Below the pieces are notes generated by a model, which worked only from the letters and a program-made list of their open reading frames with translations, did no database searches and was not told where the DNA came from. Shown here one piece after another: positions 8,441 through 16,413 of a DNA stretch of 32,123 nucleotides. Source of the DNA: an uncultured bacterium (lineage in GTDB: Bacteria > Bacillota_A > Clostridia > Lachnospirales > Lachnospiraceae). The DNA is taken from NCBI GenBank assembly GCA_905215045.1, contig CAJMOO010000011.1, forward strand, positions 1-32,123. Direction: 5' to 3'. Made by a program: the position numbers and the translations under genes. The first letter of the stretch is position 1, and every line of letters begins with the position of its first letter.

Positions 8441-8612
8441 ATGACAACAGGAACCTACAAAGGAAAAGAAAAACAGGCGATCAATCCAAGCGGAACTTTA
8501 TTTGGAGCGGACTGTAAAGTAGGAGCAAGGATTATCTGGAAGTCTTGGTGTTGTATTAACAGTACCGATCACAGCATTGATCGCATCATTTCTTGCAGTG
8601 CGCAAAAAATAA
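8441..8612 (+). pseudogene. Remnant of a membrane-protein gene with an internal deletion
   Basis: Two short coding fragments in different frames abut here. From 8441 an open frame reads MTTGTYKGKEKQAINPSGTL and continues with GADCKVGAR. From 8538 another frame reads GSLGVVLTVPITALIASFLA then VRKK and a stop at 8610-8612, a typical C-terminal membrane helix with a positive tail. The pattern fits a gene whose middle was deleted, leaving an N-terminal soluble part and the last helix. The pieces recall YibE/F-like membrane proteins, which I offer only as a suggestion. There is no good ribosome binding site. Confidence 0.45.
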
Positions 8613-8680
8613 ATTTTATAATTCATAAAATAAATCATAAATATAGTCTATGGATTTTATAAAAAACATCTATAAATCTA

Positions 8681-8709
8681 TTGACACAGAAAAAAATTTC
8701 ATGTATCGT
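8681..8709 (+). promoter_or_regulatory. Sigma-A promoter of the aroF leader
   Basis: A consensus -35 TTGACA (8681-8686) and a -10-like TATCGT (8704-8709) are separated by 17 bp. Transcription would start near 8716, just ahead of the AAGGAGA site (8724-8730) of the leader peptide. Confidence 0.75.
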
Positions 8710-8737
8710 AAAAACATCAAAACAAGGAGAAACTAAG

Positions 8738-8854
8738 ATGACAACAAGTAAGATGAATAATTGCACATTTTATTACTTTAGCTTTCAGGGTTATTATTTT
8801 TATCCTGACTATTTTTGTTGCAATGAATCATCGCCAAAACTTATGTCACTTTAA
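8738..8854 (+). CDS. Phe/Tyr-rich leader peptide of DAHP synthase attenuator
   Basis: A 38-codon reading frame starts at ATG 8738, seven bases after AAGGAGA (8724-8730), and ends with TAA at 8852-8854. Residues 11-26 (FYYFSFQGYYFYPDYF) contain five Phe and six Tyr, an extreme composition for a short peptide. It lies directly upstream of a terminator and the gene for the first enzyme of aromatic amino acid synthesis, so it is best read as a control peptide sensing charged tRNA-Phe and tRNA-Tyr. The aromatic codons occupy 8768-8815, exactly between RNA segments 1 and 2 of the attenuator. No Trp codon is present. Confidence 0.85.
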   Translation: MTTSKMNNCTFYYFSFQGYYFYPDYFCCNESSPKLMSL

Positions 8855-8913
8855 ACCGACAGAGTAAAACATTTAAGGCATGCATTCTTGCAACAGAGTG
8901 CATGCCTTTTCTT
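8752..8913 (+). promoter_or_regulatory. Ribosome-mediated transcription attenuator (segments 1-4)
   Basis: Four segments with mutually exclusive pairings are visible. Segment 1 (8752-8767) pairs with segment 2 (8816-8832) through about 14 pairs, including ATTGCA/TGCAAT. Segment 2 (8816-8835) pairs with segment 3 (8877-8895) through 18 pairs interrupted by three single bulges, starting TGTTGCAA with TTGCAACA. Segment 3 also forms the terminator with segment 4 (8896-8908). Segment 1 lies immediately before and segment 2 immediately after the Phe/Tyr codons. A ribosome stalled on those codons would mask segment 1 and favour the 2:3 antiterminator. Pairings were found by eye, not by an energy calculation. 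Confidence 0.8.
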
Positions 8914-8915
8914 TT
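8875..8915 (+). terminator. Attenuator terminator upstream of DAHP synthase
   Basis: AAGGCATGCA (8875-8884) pairs with TGCATGCCTT (8899-8908), and the stem extends inward by three pairs to an 8-nt loop TTGCAACA (8888-8895). A T-rich tract TTTTCTTTTT (8907-8916) follows. It lies between the leader peptide stop and the aroF start, so it can act only on aroF. Confidence 0.85.
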
Positions 8916-8984
8916 TACTCAAAGAAACAAAGGCCGCACCAGAGAAGCAGGATAGAAACGACTTGCCAGGAAAGGACGAACATC

Positions 8985-9992
8985 ATGATTATTATTTTAA
9001 AGAAACAGGCAGAAGAAGCAAAGATCAACGCATTAAAGAAAGAGATGGAAGAGCAGGGACTGGGAATCCACGAATCCGAAGGTGTTAACACAAGGATCCT
9101 TGGATTAGTGGGAGATACATCTGTTGTAGATATGCGTCATATCATGGCAAACAGCATCGTTGAAAATGTACAGCGTATTCAGGAGCCATACAAGAAGGCC
9201 AACAGAAAATTCCATCCAAACGATACAGTTGTTGATGTAAACGGAGTAAAGATTGGTGGTGGAAACTTCCAGGTGATCGCAGGGCCATGTTCTATTGAGA
9301 CAAAAGAACAGATCACAGAAGTCGCAAACGATGTGAAGAATTCTGGTGCAGGATTATTAAGAGGAGGAGCTTTCAAACCAAGAACTTCCCCATACTCTTT
9401 CCAGGGACTTCATGGAGAAGGATTAGAATTATTATTAGAAGCTAAGAAAGCAACAGGACTTCCAGTTGTTACAGAGATCATGGATGCAAGTCATCTTCCA
9501 TTATTCGAAGATGTGGACCTGATTCAGGTTGGAGCAAGAAATATGCAGAACTTTGAATTATTAAAAGAATTAGGAAAGATCAACAAACCAATCTTATTAA
9601 AGCGAGGACTTGCAGCAACGATCGAAGAATGGTTAATGAGTGCAGAATACATTATGGCAGGTGGAAATGAGAATGTAATCCTTTGTGAGAGAGGAATCCG
9701 AACATACGAGACAGCTATGAGAAATACATTAGACCTTTCTGCAATCCCTATGATCAAGAAAAAATCCCATCTTCCAGTTATGGTAGATCCATCTCATGCA
9801 ACAGGAATCAGAGATATGGTAGAGCCAATGGCATTAGCAGCGATCGCAGCAGGGGCTGATGGATTAATGGTAGAAGTTCACAATGATCCAGCCAAAGCAT
9901 TATGCGATGGGCCACAGTCACTGACACCAGAACAGTTTGATACATTGATGAAGAAGGTAAATAAGACAAGAGAATTCTTTCAGACATTATAA
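8985..9992 (+). CDS. aroF: DAHP synthase, type I-beta with N-terminal regulatory domain
   Basis: The 335-residue enzyme condenses phosphoenolpyruvate and erythrose 4-phosphate to DAHP, the first step of the shikimate pathway. Catalytic-barrel motifs are GPCS (100-103), KPRTSPYSFQG (131-141), GARNMQNF (183-190), LLKRG (204-208) and DPSHATG (268-274). Residues 1-70 match the ferredoxin-like extension that binds Tyr/Phe for feedback inhibition in Thermotoga-type enzymes. I start at ATG 8985 behind AGGAAAGGA (8968-8976); an in-frame ATG at 8880 lies inside the attenuator hairpin and has no ribosome binding site. It is a single-gene unit under the Phe/Tyr attenuator. Confidence 0.93.
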   Translation: MIIILKKQAEEAKINALKKEMEEQGLGIHESEGVNTRILGLVGDTSVVDMRHIMANSIVENVQRIQEPYKKANRKFHPNDTVVDVNGVKIGGGNFQVIAGPCSIETKEQITEVANDVKNSGAGLLRGGAFKPRTSPYSFQGLHGEGLELLLEAKKATGLPVVTEIMDASHLPLFEDVDLIQVGARNMQNFELLKELGKINKPILLKRGLAATIEEWLMSAEYIMAGGNENVILCERGIRTYETAMRNTLDLSAIPMIKKKSHLPVMVDPSHATGIRDMVEPMALAAIAAGADGLMVEVHNDPAKALCDGPQSLTPEQFDTLMKKVNKTREFFQTL

Positions 9993-10004
9993 CTAGAAAA
10001 AATC

Positions 10005-10033
10005 TTGCTGAGAATTGTAAATTGGGATATACT
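10005..10033 (+). promoter_or_regulatory. Sigma-A-like promoter upstream of pth
   Basis: TTGCTG (10005-10010) and TATACT (10028-10033) are 17 bp apart, starting 13 bp after the aroF stop. It probably drives pth-mfd. A hairpin lies between this promoter and pth. Confidence 0.55.
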
Positions 10034-10056
10034 ATAACTAAAGAAAGAAAAAGACA

Positions 10057-10095
10057 ACCCGGGAATCCATTGATTTCCGGGTGTTTGTCAGTTTT
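10057..10095 (+). terminator. Hairpin between aroF and pth, terminator or leader element
   Basis: ACCCGGGAATC (10057-10067) pairs with GATTTCCGGGT (10072-10082), 11 pairs with one G-T wobble and a 4-nt loop. The following tract GTTTGTCAGTTTT is only moderately T-rich. It may end aroF transcripts, but any transcript from the promoter at 10005 must also pass it. Confidence 0.55.
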
Positions 10096-10126
10096 ATAGA
10101 TTCTAGGGAAAAAGGAGAGATATCTT

Positions 10127-10699
10127 ATGAAAGTAATCGTTGGACTGGGGAATCCGGGAAAGAAATATGACAACACAAGACACAATATTGGATTTGAAGC
10201 CCTTGATTATATTGCAGACAAAGAAGGCATAAGTATAAATACAGGGAAACACAAAGCATTGATCGGAACTGGTTATATGGGAGGAGAAAAGGTCCTTCTT
10301 GTGAAACCACAGACATTTATGAACTTAAGCGGGGAAAGTCTTCGTCCAATCATGGATTTCTATAAATTAGAGCCAGAAGATTTTATCATTATTCATGATG
10401 ATATCGACCTTGATGTTGGAAGACTGCGTATCCGAAGAAAGGGAAGTGCAGGGGGACATAATGGACTGAAAAGTATCATCAGTCATTTAGGAAGTATGGA
10501 TTTCCCAAGGGTGAAGATCGGTGTTGGAGAGAAACCAAAAGGATATGATCTGGCAGATTATGTATTAGGACATTTCACAAAAGAAGAACAGGCAATCTTT
10601 GCGGAACGTTTTGATGAAGTGTACGATGCAGTACAGCTGATCGTTATGGGCGACATCACAGAAGCGATGAACCGCCACAATAAGAAAAAGCAGGGATAG
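10127..10699 (+). CDS. pth: Peptidyl-tRNA hydrolase
   Basis: The 190-residue protein has the full Pth signature: GLGNPGKKYDNTRHNIGF (6-23) with N9 and catalytic H20, FMNLSGE (about 64-70), the IIHDDIDL strand with a catalytic Asp, and GSAGGHNGLKS. It releases peptides from peptidyl-tRNA that drops off the ribosome, an essential recycling step. ATG 10127 is preceded by AAAAGGAGAG. The mfd gene starts three bases after the stop, the common pth-mfd order of Firmicutes, so the two are probably cotranscribed. Confidence 0.96.
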   Translation: MKVIVGLGNPGKKYDNTRHNIGFEALDYIADKEGISINTGKHKALIGTGYMGGEKVLLVKPQTFMNLSGESLRPIMDFYKLEPEDFIIIHDDIDLDVGRLRIRRKGSAGGHNGLKSIISHLGSMDFPRVKIGVGEKPKGYDLADYVLGHFTKEEQAIFAERFDEVYDAVQLIVMGDITEAMNRHNKKKQG

Positions 10700-10702
10700 A
10701 AA

Positions 10703-13700
10703 GTGTTAGAACATATATTAAAAAATGATCCGGTATACAGACAATTAATAGAAGGAATTGAAGATTACCGTGGTCCGGTTCTTGTATCAGGATGTACGGA
10801 CACAGCAAAATGGCATCTTACAAGTCTGATCGGAAATAAAAAGAAAAAACAATTTAAGATCATCATTGTGCCAGATGAGAACAAGGCAAGACAGTGGGTG
10901 GAAGCAAGCCGTTTCTTTGGAGAAAAGGCACAGTATATTCCAGCAAAAGACCCACTGTTTTATACAGCCGATGTTCATGGAAATGCGATCGCAAGAGATC
11001 GTATGCTGGCGATCAAACAGATTTTAGATGATAAATGTGGAACCTTTGTCATGACGATCGATGCTGTGATGGATCAGGTTGTGCCATTAAATGATATCAA
11101 AAATCATAAAATGACATTTAAGACAGGACAAACATTAGAAGAAGCAGCGATCGCAGAAGAATTTGTTGCCAGAGGCTACGAAAAAGCACCATTTGTTGAG
11201 GCTCCAGGTGAGTTTGCTGTGCGAGGAGGAATCATTGATATTTTCCCATACACGCAGGAAAGCCCATATCGTATCGAACTATGGGGAGATGAAATTGATT
11301 CGATCCGAAGTTTTGATAAAGAAAGCCAAAGATCCATCGAAGAAGTCGATACTCTGACCATTTATCCGGCATCAGAGATCATTTTAAACCAGCCAAGGAT
11401 TGAACAAGGTCTTCGAAATATGGAAGAAGATTATGAGAAGTTATCACAGAAGTTTAAAAAAGAAAAAAAATATGATCAGGAAGCCCGCCTAAGAAAAGAA
11501 ATGGACCGTGTTCGTGAGGAATTAAGGGAACTTCATATGTTGATCGGAGTAGAAGGTTATCTCCCATATTTTTATGAAAATACAGAATGCATCTTAGATT
11601 ATTTTCCAGAAGAAAGCATGATCTATATGGATGAACCAAAACATATCAGAGAACGTGCAGATGCATTTTATCTGGAATTCTCAGAGAGTATGAAAAGTCG
11701 TCTGGAAGGTGGGTATCTTCTGCCTAAACAGGCGAATACGGTAACAGATTACGAGAGCATTTTATATCAGATTGAGAAACATAAGATGCTGTGTTATTCA
11801 ATCTTATCTGCTGAGATCAATGATTTTAGAGTTGCTAGAACCTTATTTATGGATACAAAATCCATTCAGTCTTATAACAACAGTTTTGAGCAGTTAGTCA
11901 AAGATCTTACCAAATATCAGAGTAAGGACTACAGGATCGTTGTTGCTTCTCCATCTGTTACAAGAGCGAAACGTTTAAGCAGTGATCTGAGAGAAAATGG
12001 TTTGGTTGTGACCTATGATAAGGACTTGAAATACGGAGTGGAAGCAGGGCAGATCGTTGTCACAGCAGGAAAGCTTCTGACAGGAATTGAATATCCGGCA
12101 GCCAAATGGGTATTAATCTCAGAAGGAGACATTTTCAAAGGAAGAGAAGAAAAAAAGCGCCGAAAGAAAGAGAAGAAAAAACAAGGAGGAAAGATCCGAA
12201 GTTTTGCAGATATCAATATCGGTGATTACGTTGTTCATGAAAAACATGGAGTCGGTATTTACCGCGGAATCGAAAAGATCACAACAGATGGGGTTGAAAA
12301 GGACTACATCAGTATTGAATATCAGGGCGGCGATAATTTATTTATTTTAGCATCAGCCCTAGACCAGATCGCAAAATACGCAAGTGCAAATGCAAGAAAG
12401 CCGAAACTTCATAAATTAGGTGGAAATGAATGGAAGAAGACGAAAACACGTGTCAAAGGTCAAGTCAAAGATATTGCGGAAGAACTCGTGCAGTTATATG
12501 CACTAAGACAGGCAAAAGAAGGATATGTCTATGACAAGGACACTGTATGGCAGAAAGAGTTTGAAGAATTATTTCCATACGATGAAACGCAGGATCAGTT
12601 AAATGCGATCGATGATACGAAAAGGGATATGGAAAGCAAGAAGATCATGGACCGACTGATCTGTGGAGATGTCGGGTATGGCAAGACAGAAGTAGCGATC
12701 CGTGCAGCATTTAAGGCAGTAGACAATGGAAAACAGGTGGCGTATCTCGTACCAACCACGATCCTTGCACAGCAGCATTACAATACATTTGCACAGAGAT
12801 TTCATGATTACCCGATCACCGTACGCATGATGTCTAGATTTTGTACAGCAAAAGAGCAGAAAGAGACGATTGAAGGACTCAAAAATGGAACGGTAGATGT
12901 CGTGATCGGAACGCATCGCTTATTGTCCAAAGACATGCAGTATAAGAATCTGGGACTGCTCGTAATTGATGAAGAACAGCGTTTTGGAGTGACACATAAA
13001 GAAAAGATCAAGACAATGAAAAAAGATGTCGATGTCTTATCATTATCTGCTACACCAATTCCAAGAACCCTGCATATGAGTCTGATCGGAATCCGTGACA
13101 TGAGTGTATTAGAAGAACCACCGCATGACCGAAGAGCGATCCAGACATATGTTATGGAATATAATGAAGAACTGGTCAAAGAAGCGGTCTACCGCGAAAT
13201 GACACGTGGTGGGCAGGTATATTATGTGTATAACCGTGTCAATAATATCGCAGAAGTGACAGCCGAATTACAGAGATTGCTTCCAGATGCGAAAGTTGCA
13301 TTTGCACATGGACAGATGAAAGAACGCGAACTGGAAGAGATCATGATGGGATTTATGAACCATGAGATCGATGTATTGGTATCTACAACGATCATCGAGA
13401 CAGGATTAGACATTCCGAATGTAAATACAATGATCATTCATGATGCCAACCAGCTTGGGCTGTCCCAGTTGTATCAGTTAAGAGGACGTGTTGGAAGATC
13501 GAATCGAAATGCATTTGCATTTTTGATGTACAAAAAGAACACACTGTTAAAAGAAACCGCAGAAAAACGATTACAGGCGATCCGTGAATTTACAGATCTG
13601 GGATCCGGTTATAAGATCGCAATGCGAGATCTGGAGATCCGTGGAGCAGGAAATCTTTTGGGACAGGCGCAATCCGGTCATATGGAAGCAGTTGGATACG

Positions 13701-14224
13701 ATCTGTATTGCAAGATGCTGAATGAAGCAGTCTTGAGATTAAAAGGCGAATTAAAAGACGAGGATGAATTTGACACAACACTCGATCTCGACATTAACGC
13801 ATTTATTCCATCAACGTATGTATATAATGAATATCAAAAACTGGAATTATACAAACGTATTTCATCCATTGAATCCAAAGATGAAATGGAAGATATGACA
13901 GATGAGTTGATCGACCGTTTTGGGGAAATGCCGAAAGCAGTCTACAATCTGTTATATGTTGCATATTTGAAATCATTAGCTCACCATGCTTATATGACAG
14001 ATGTGAAACAAAAAGGAGAAAAAGTCTCATTTGAAATGAAACCAGATGCAGCCGTGGATGTAGAAAAAATCCCAGCGATATTAGAAGAATACAAACGTGA
14101 ATTATCTTTCCAGGCAGGCAAGAATCCGACGTTTGTACTGGATCTGTCAAAGACAAAGAAAGTGAAGCAGTTAGAAAAGATTGAACATTGTGTGAACTCG
14201 CTCAATTCATTGATAATCCGATAA
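10703..14224 (+). CDS. mfd: Transcription-repair coupling factor
   Basis: The 1173-residue protein has the normal Mfd length. The N-terminal part is UvrB-like (UvrA-binding; VRGGIIDIFPYT near 188-199). The RNA polymerase interaction domain starts around residue 507 (GDYVVHEKHGVGIYRG) after a Lys/Arg-rich linker. The SF2 motor carries Walker A GDVGYGKTE (about 655-663), DEEQRFG (about 756-762), SATPIPRT, and QLRGRVGRS. Mfd removes stalled RNA polymerase and recruits UvrA. The start is GTG, three bases after the pth stop, with the ribosome site inside the pth end. No frame problems were seen. Confidence 0.97.
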   Translation: MLEHILKNDPVYRQLIEGIEDYRGPVLVSGCTDTAKWHLTSLIGNKKKKQFKIIIVPDENKARQWVEASRFFGEKAQYIPAKDPLFYTADVHGNAIARDRMLAIKQILDDKCGTFVMTIDAVMDQVVPLNDIKNHKMTFKTGQTLEEAAIAEEFVARGYEKAPFVEAPGEFAVRGGIIDIFPYTQESPYRIELWGDEIDSIRSFDKESQRSIEEVDTLTIYPASEIILNQPRIEQGLRNMEEDYEKLSQKFKKEKKYDQEARLRKEMDRVREELRELHMLIGVEGYLPYFYENTECILDYFPEESMIYMDEPKHIRERADAFYLEFSESMKSRLEGGYLLPKQANTVTDYESILYQIEKHKMLCYSILSAEINDFRVARTLFMDTKSIQSYNNSFEQLVKDLTKYQSKDYRIVVASPSVTRAKRLSSDLRENGLVVTYDKDLKYGVEAGQIVVTAGKLLTGIEYPAAKWVLISEGDIFKGREEKKRRKKEKKKQGGKIRSFADINIGDYVVHEKHGVGIYRGIEKITTDGVEKDYISIEYQGGDNLFILASALDQIAKYASANARKPKLHKLGGNEWKKTKTRVKGQVKDIAEELVQLYALRQAKEGYVYDKDTVWQKEFEELFPYDETQDQLNAIDDTKRDMESKKIMDRLICGDVGYGKTEVAIRAAFKAVDNGKQVAYLVPTTILAQQHYNTFAQRFHDYPITVRMMSRFCTAKEQKETIEGLKNGTVDVVIGTHRLLSKDMQYKNLGLLVIDEEQRFGVTHKEKIKTMKKDVDVLSLSATPIPRTLHMSLIGIRDMSVLEEPPHDRRAIQTYVMEYNEELVKEAVYREMTRGGQVYYVYNRVNNIAEVTAELQRLLPDAKVAFAHGQMKERELEEIMMGFMNHEIDVLVSTTIIETGLDIPNVNTMIIHDANQLGLSQLYQLRGRVGRSNRNAFAFLMYKKNTLLKETAEKRLQAIREFTDLGSGYKIAMRDLEIRGAGNLLGQAQSGHMEAVGYDLYCKMLNEAVLRLKGELKDEDEFDTTLDLDINAFIPSTYVYNEYQKLELYKRISSIESKDEMEDMTDELIDRFGEMPKAVYNLLYVAYLKSLAHHAYMTDVKQKGEKVSFEMKPDAAVDVEKIPAILEEYKRELSFQAGKNPTFVLDLSKTKKVKQLEKIEHCVNSLNSLIIR

Positions 14225-14238
14225 GTTTGTGCTATAAT
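14210..14238 (+). promoter_or_regulatory. Sigma-A promoter of the foldase gene
   Basis: TTGATA (14210-14215) and TATAAT (14233-14238) are separated by 17 bp. The -35 lies inside the last mfd codons, so the foldase has its own promoter. Confidence 0.8.
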
Positions 14239-14287
14239 ATCGCCAGACATTAGCCTAATATAATCATAATATAAAGGAGAAAATGAA

Positions 14288-15397
14288 ATGAAGAAATTAG
14301 CAAAGAAGTTGCTATGTTTAACTGCAGTTCTTGCGTTAACTCTTTCTTTATTTACAGGATGTAAAAGCAAGAATGAGAAGACATTATTTGAATATGCAGG
14401 ACAAGAAGTAACATTCCAGGAAGCACATGTATATGCAAGAATCATGCAGTATCAGGCAGAAGCTCAGTACGGAGCATACTTCGGAGACAGCATGTGGTCT
14501 ATGCAGGTCGGAACAGACAGCAAAGGAAAGAAGATCACAATGCAGCAGTCTGTCAAAGACAGCGTTATCAACCAGTTAAAACAGATCAAAGTTTTAGCAG
14601 CACACGCAGACGACTACAACGTGAAGTTAACAAAATCTGAGAAGAAGCAGATCAAAGAAAGCGTAACTGCCTTCGCAAAAGACTCAACAGGTAAGAAAGT
14701 CATGAAGAAGACAGAAGCAGATAAAGATATGATCCAGAAACTGTACGAAGAAAGCACGATCGCAAGTAAAGTTATGCAGGCGATCATCAAGAAAGCAAAC
14801 GTTACAGTAACAGATGACGAAGCCAAAACTGTCAAAGTCTACAAACTTGTTTTCACAACAAAGACAACAGACAGCAAGACAGGAAAAGAAAAAGACATGA
14901 CAGCCGCTGAGAAGAAAGATCAGCTAAAGAAAGCAAAATCCGCATTAAAGATGATCAAGAAAGGTCAGAGTATCAGCTCTGTAGCTAAGAAGTTCAGCGT
15001 AAACTCTGACAACGAAGAATCCTATACAAAAGGAAAAGCCACATTAGGAACAAAATTCGAAACAGCAGCAGCAAAACTTAAGAAGAACCAGGTAAGCGGA
15101 GTCGTAGAATTAGACGATGCATACGTGATCATCAAGATGTTAAATCCAAACGACACAACAGCAGCTGCATCAAACAAATCCACACTGCTTCAGGAAAAAC
15201 AGCAGGCAGCATACGAGAAAGTCTACAAGAAGTGGACAAAAGATGCAGACAAGAAGTGGGATGACAAGAAGTCTGTAGATCAGGATCTGTGGAAAGAAGT
15301 TAAGTTCAAATATAAAGCTACAACAGCATCTACAGCAGCAACAACAACTACTACAACAGCAGCTAAGAACACAACAACAGCTGCGAAGAATAAATAA
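14288..15397 (+). CDS. PrsA-like foldase lipoprotein with parvulin-type domain
   Basis: The 369-residue lipoprotein has a signal peptide with lipobox LFTGC (Cys25). A SurA/PrsA-type N-terminal chaperone region is followed by a parvulin-like segment (about 175-285) with AKSALKMIKKGQSISSVAKK, SVNSDNEE and VVELDDAYVIIKM, the usual order of a PpiC domain, though the core is diverged and cis-trans isomerase activity is unproven. The tail (about 335-369) is low-complexity Thr/Ala/Lys. It should fold secreted proteins at the outer membrane face. It has its own promoter at 14210 and a strong terminator at 15427. Confidence 0.85.
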   Translation: MKKLAKKLLCLTAVLALTLSLFTGCKSKNEKTLFEYAGQEVTFQEAHVYARIMQYQAEAQYGAYFGDSMWSMQVGTDSKGKKITMQQSVKDSVINQLKQIKVLAAHADDYNVKLTKSEKKQIKESVTAFAKDSTGKKVMKKTEADKDMIQKLYEESTIASKVMQAIIKKANVTVTDDEAKTVKVYKLVFTTKTTDSKTGKEKDMTAAEKKDQLKKAKSALKMIKKGQSISSVAKKFSVNSDNEESYTKGKATLGTKFETAAAKLKKNQVSGVVELDDAYVIIKMLNPNDTTAAASNKSTLLQEKQQAAYEKVYKKWTKDADKKWDDKKSVDQDLWKEVKFKYKATTASTAATTTTTTAAKNTTTAAKNK

Positions 15398-15426
15398 TTA
15401 TAAGAGAGTAAATAATTACAAGAAAT

Positions 15427-15469
15427 AAAAAGACCGGAGATAACGGGAATAGTTATCTCCGGTCTTTTT
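15427..15469. terminator. Bidirectional terminator between foldase and DeoR genes
   Basis: An 18-bp perfect stem (15427-15444 with 15452-15469) encloses a 7-nt loop, with A and T runs at its two ends. It can stop transcription from both convergent genes. Confidence 0.93.
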
Positions 15470-15472
15470 GCC

Positions 15473-16240
15473 TTATTCCGTGATCACACAGGCACCGAGT
15501 TGTTCATATGTATGAATGCATTTTTCTGAGATTGAAGGATTCGTAATAAGATTGCGACCTTTTCCAAGTTGACAGATGTAGATAAAATCTTTCTTCATAA
15601 GTTTGGTTTCATCTGCGAGAAAATAGATTTCAGGAACCATGTGACAGAGCAGGCGTACAATTGATGCCTCAGCCATACTTCCTAAAAAGATATTTCCTTC
15701 TTCATCAACAGCATTAACTCCAATAAAAGCACAGTCAAGCTGGAATGAATTCAGATTCGATTCGGCAATCTGACCAGTTGTAGTAAGTGAATTATGACGT
15801 ATTTCTCCACCCAGAGAAATTAGATGAATATTAGGATATGAACTTAATTCGTAAGAAATATTGACTGCATCTGTAACGATATTTAAGGTGCCAGAATCTT
15901 TGAGCATTGTAGCAAACATATGGACTGTTGTTCCAGAGGCAAGGAAAATATGATGTCGATTCTGAATGTAAGGAAGAGCAGCTCTTGCAATAGATTCTTT
16001 CAATTCAATATTCTGCGTCATACGCTGATGAAAAGGAAGAGTGGTATCGTGAATCGAAAGAGAAGGAAGTGTTGCACCTCCATGTGTACGGATCAATTTA
16101 TGGTCATTCTCAAGTTCCTTTAAATCTCTTCGTGCAGTCATTGGCACGATGTCAAATATTTCACAGATTTCAGAAATTGAAATCCGTTCAAAATGAGATA
16201 AATAATCTAATATTTTTTGTTGACGTATATCTTTTTTCAA
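15473..16240 (-). CDS. DeoR/GlpR-family transcriptional regulator
   Basis: The 255-residue repressor has an N-terminal winged helix (residues about 6-57: ISISEICEIFDIVPMTARRD) followed by the DeoR marker RTHGGA, and a C-terminal sugar-phosphate sensing domain with FLASGTTVHMFA, TDAVNI and GGEIR. Such proteins are relieved by a phosphorylated sugar intermediate. The start is TTG at 16240, eight bases after AAGGAG. It is divergent from a D-2-hydroxyacid dehydrogenase gene, with a direct-repeat operator candidate between them; that gene is its most likely target. Confidence 0.9.
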   Translation of the reverse strand: MKKDIRQQKILDYLSHFERISISEICEIFDIVPMTARRDLKELENDHKLIRTHGGATLPSLSIHDTTLPFHQRMTQNIELKESIARAALPYIQNRHHIFLASGTTVHMFATMLKDSGTLNIVTDAVNISYELSSYPNIHLISLGGEIRHNSLTTTGQIAESNLNSFQLDCAFIGVNAVDEEGNIFLGSMAEASIVRLLCHMVPEIYFLADETKLMKKDFIYICQLGKGRNLITNPSISEKCIHTYEQLGACVITE

Positions 16241-16278
16241 CGAAATAGCTCCTTTTATATACTATATAATTATCTTTT

Positions 16279-16307
16279 ATTATACTTTACAGAAAAGGAA
16301 AATTCAA
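16279..16307 (-). promoter_or_regulatory. Sigma-A promoter of the DeoR gene
   Basis: On the minus strand, TTGAAT (16307-16302) and TATAAT (16284-16279) are separated by 17 bp and sit about 40 bp upstream of the TTG start. Confidence 0.75.
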
Positions 16308-16333
16308 GAAATAAGAGAATAATAAAAAGTTCT

Positions 16334-16378
16334 AAACGAACATTTATATAGACAAAACGAACATAAAAATGTTAATAT
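16334..16378 (+). promoter_or_regulatory. Promoter with direct-repeat operator candidate for DeoR
   Basis: The 10-mer AAACGAACAT occurs at 16334-16343 and 16355-16364, with starts 21 bp apart (two helical turns). The second copy fills the spacer between a -35 TAGACA (16349-16354) and a -10 TTAATA (16372-16377), 17 bp apart. DeoR-family repressors often bind direct repeats placed like this, so binding would block the promoter of the dehydrogenase at 16414. Confidence 0.6.
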
Positions 16379-16413
16379 GAAACAAATATAAGTGTTAGAA
16401 AGGATGTTTTATT

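Noticed and set aside
8880..8984. Longer N-terminal version of DAHP synthase starting at ATG 8880
   Set aside because: The codon lies inside the attenuator stem, has no ribosome site, and the added residues do not fit the family; ATG 8985 has a clear site and the right N-terminus.
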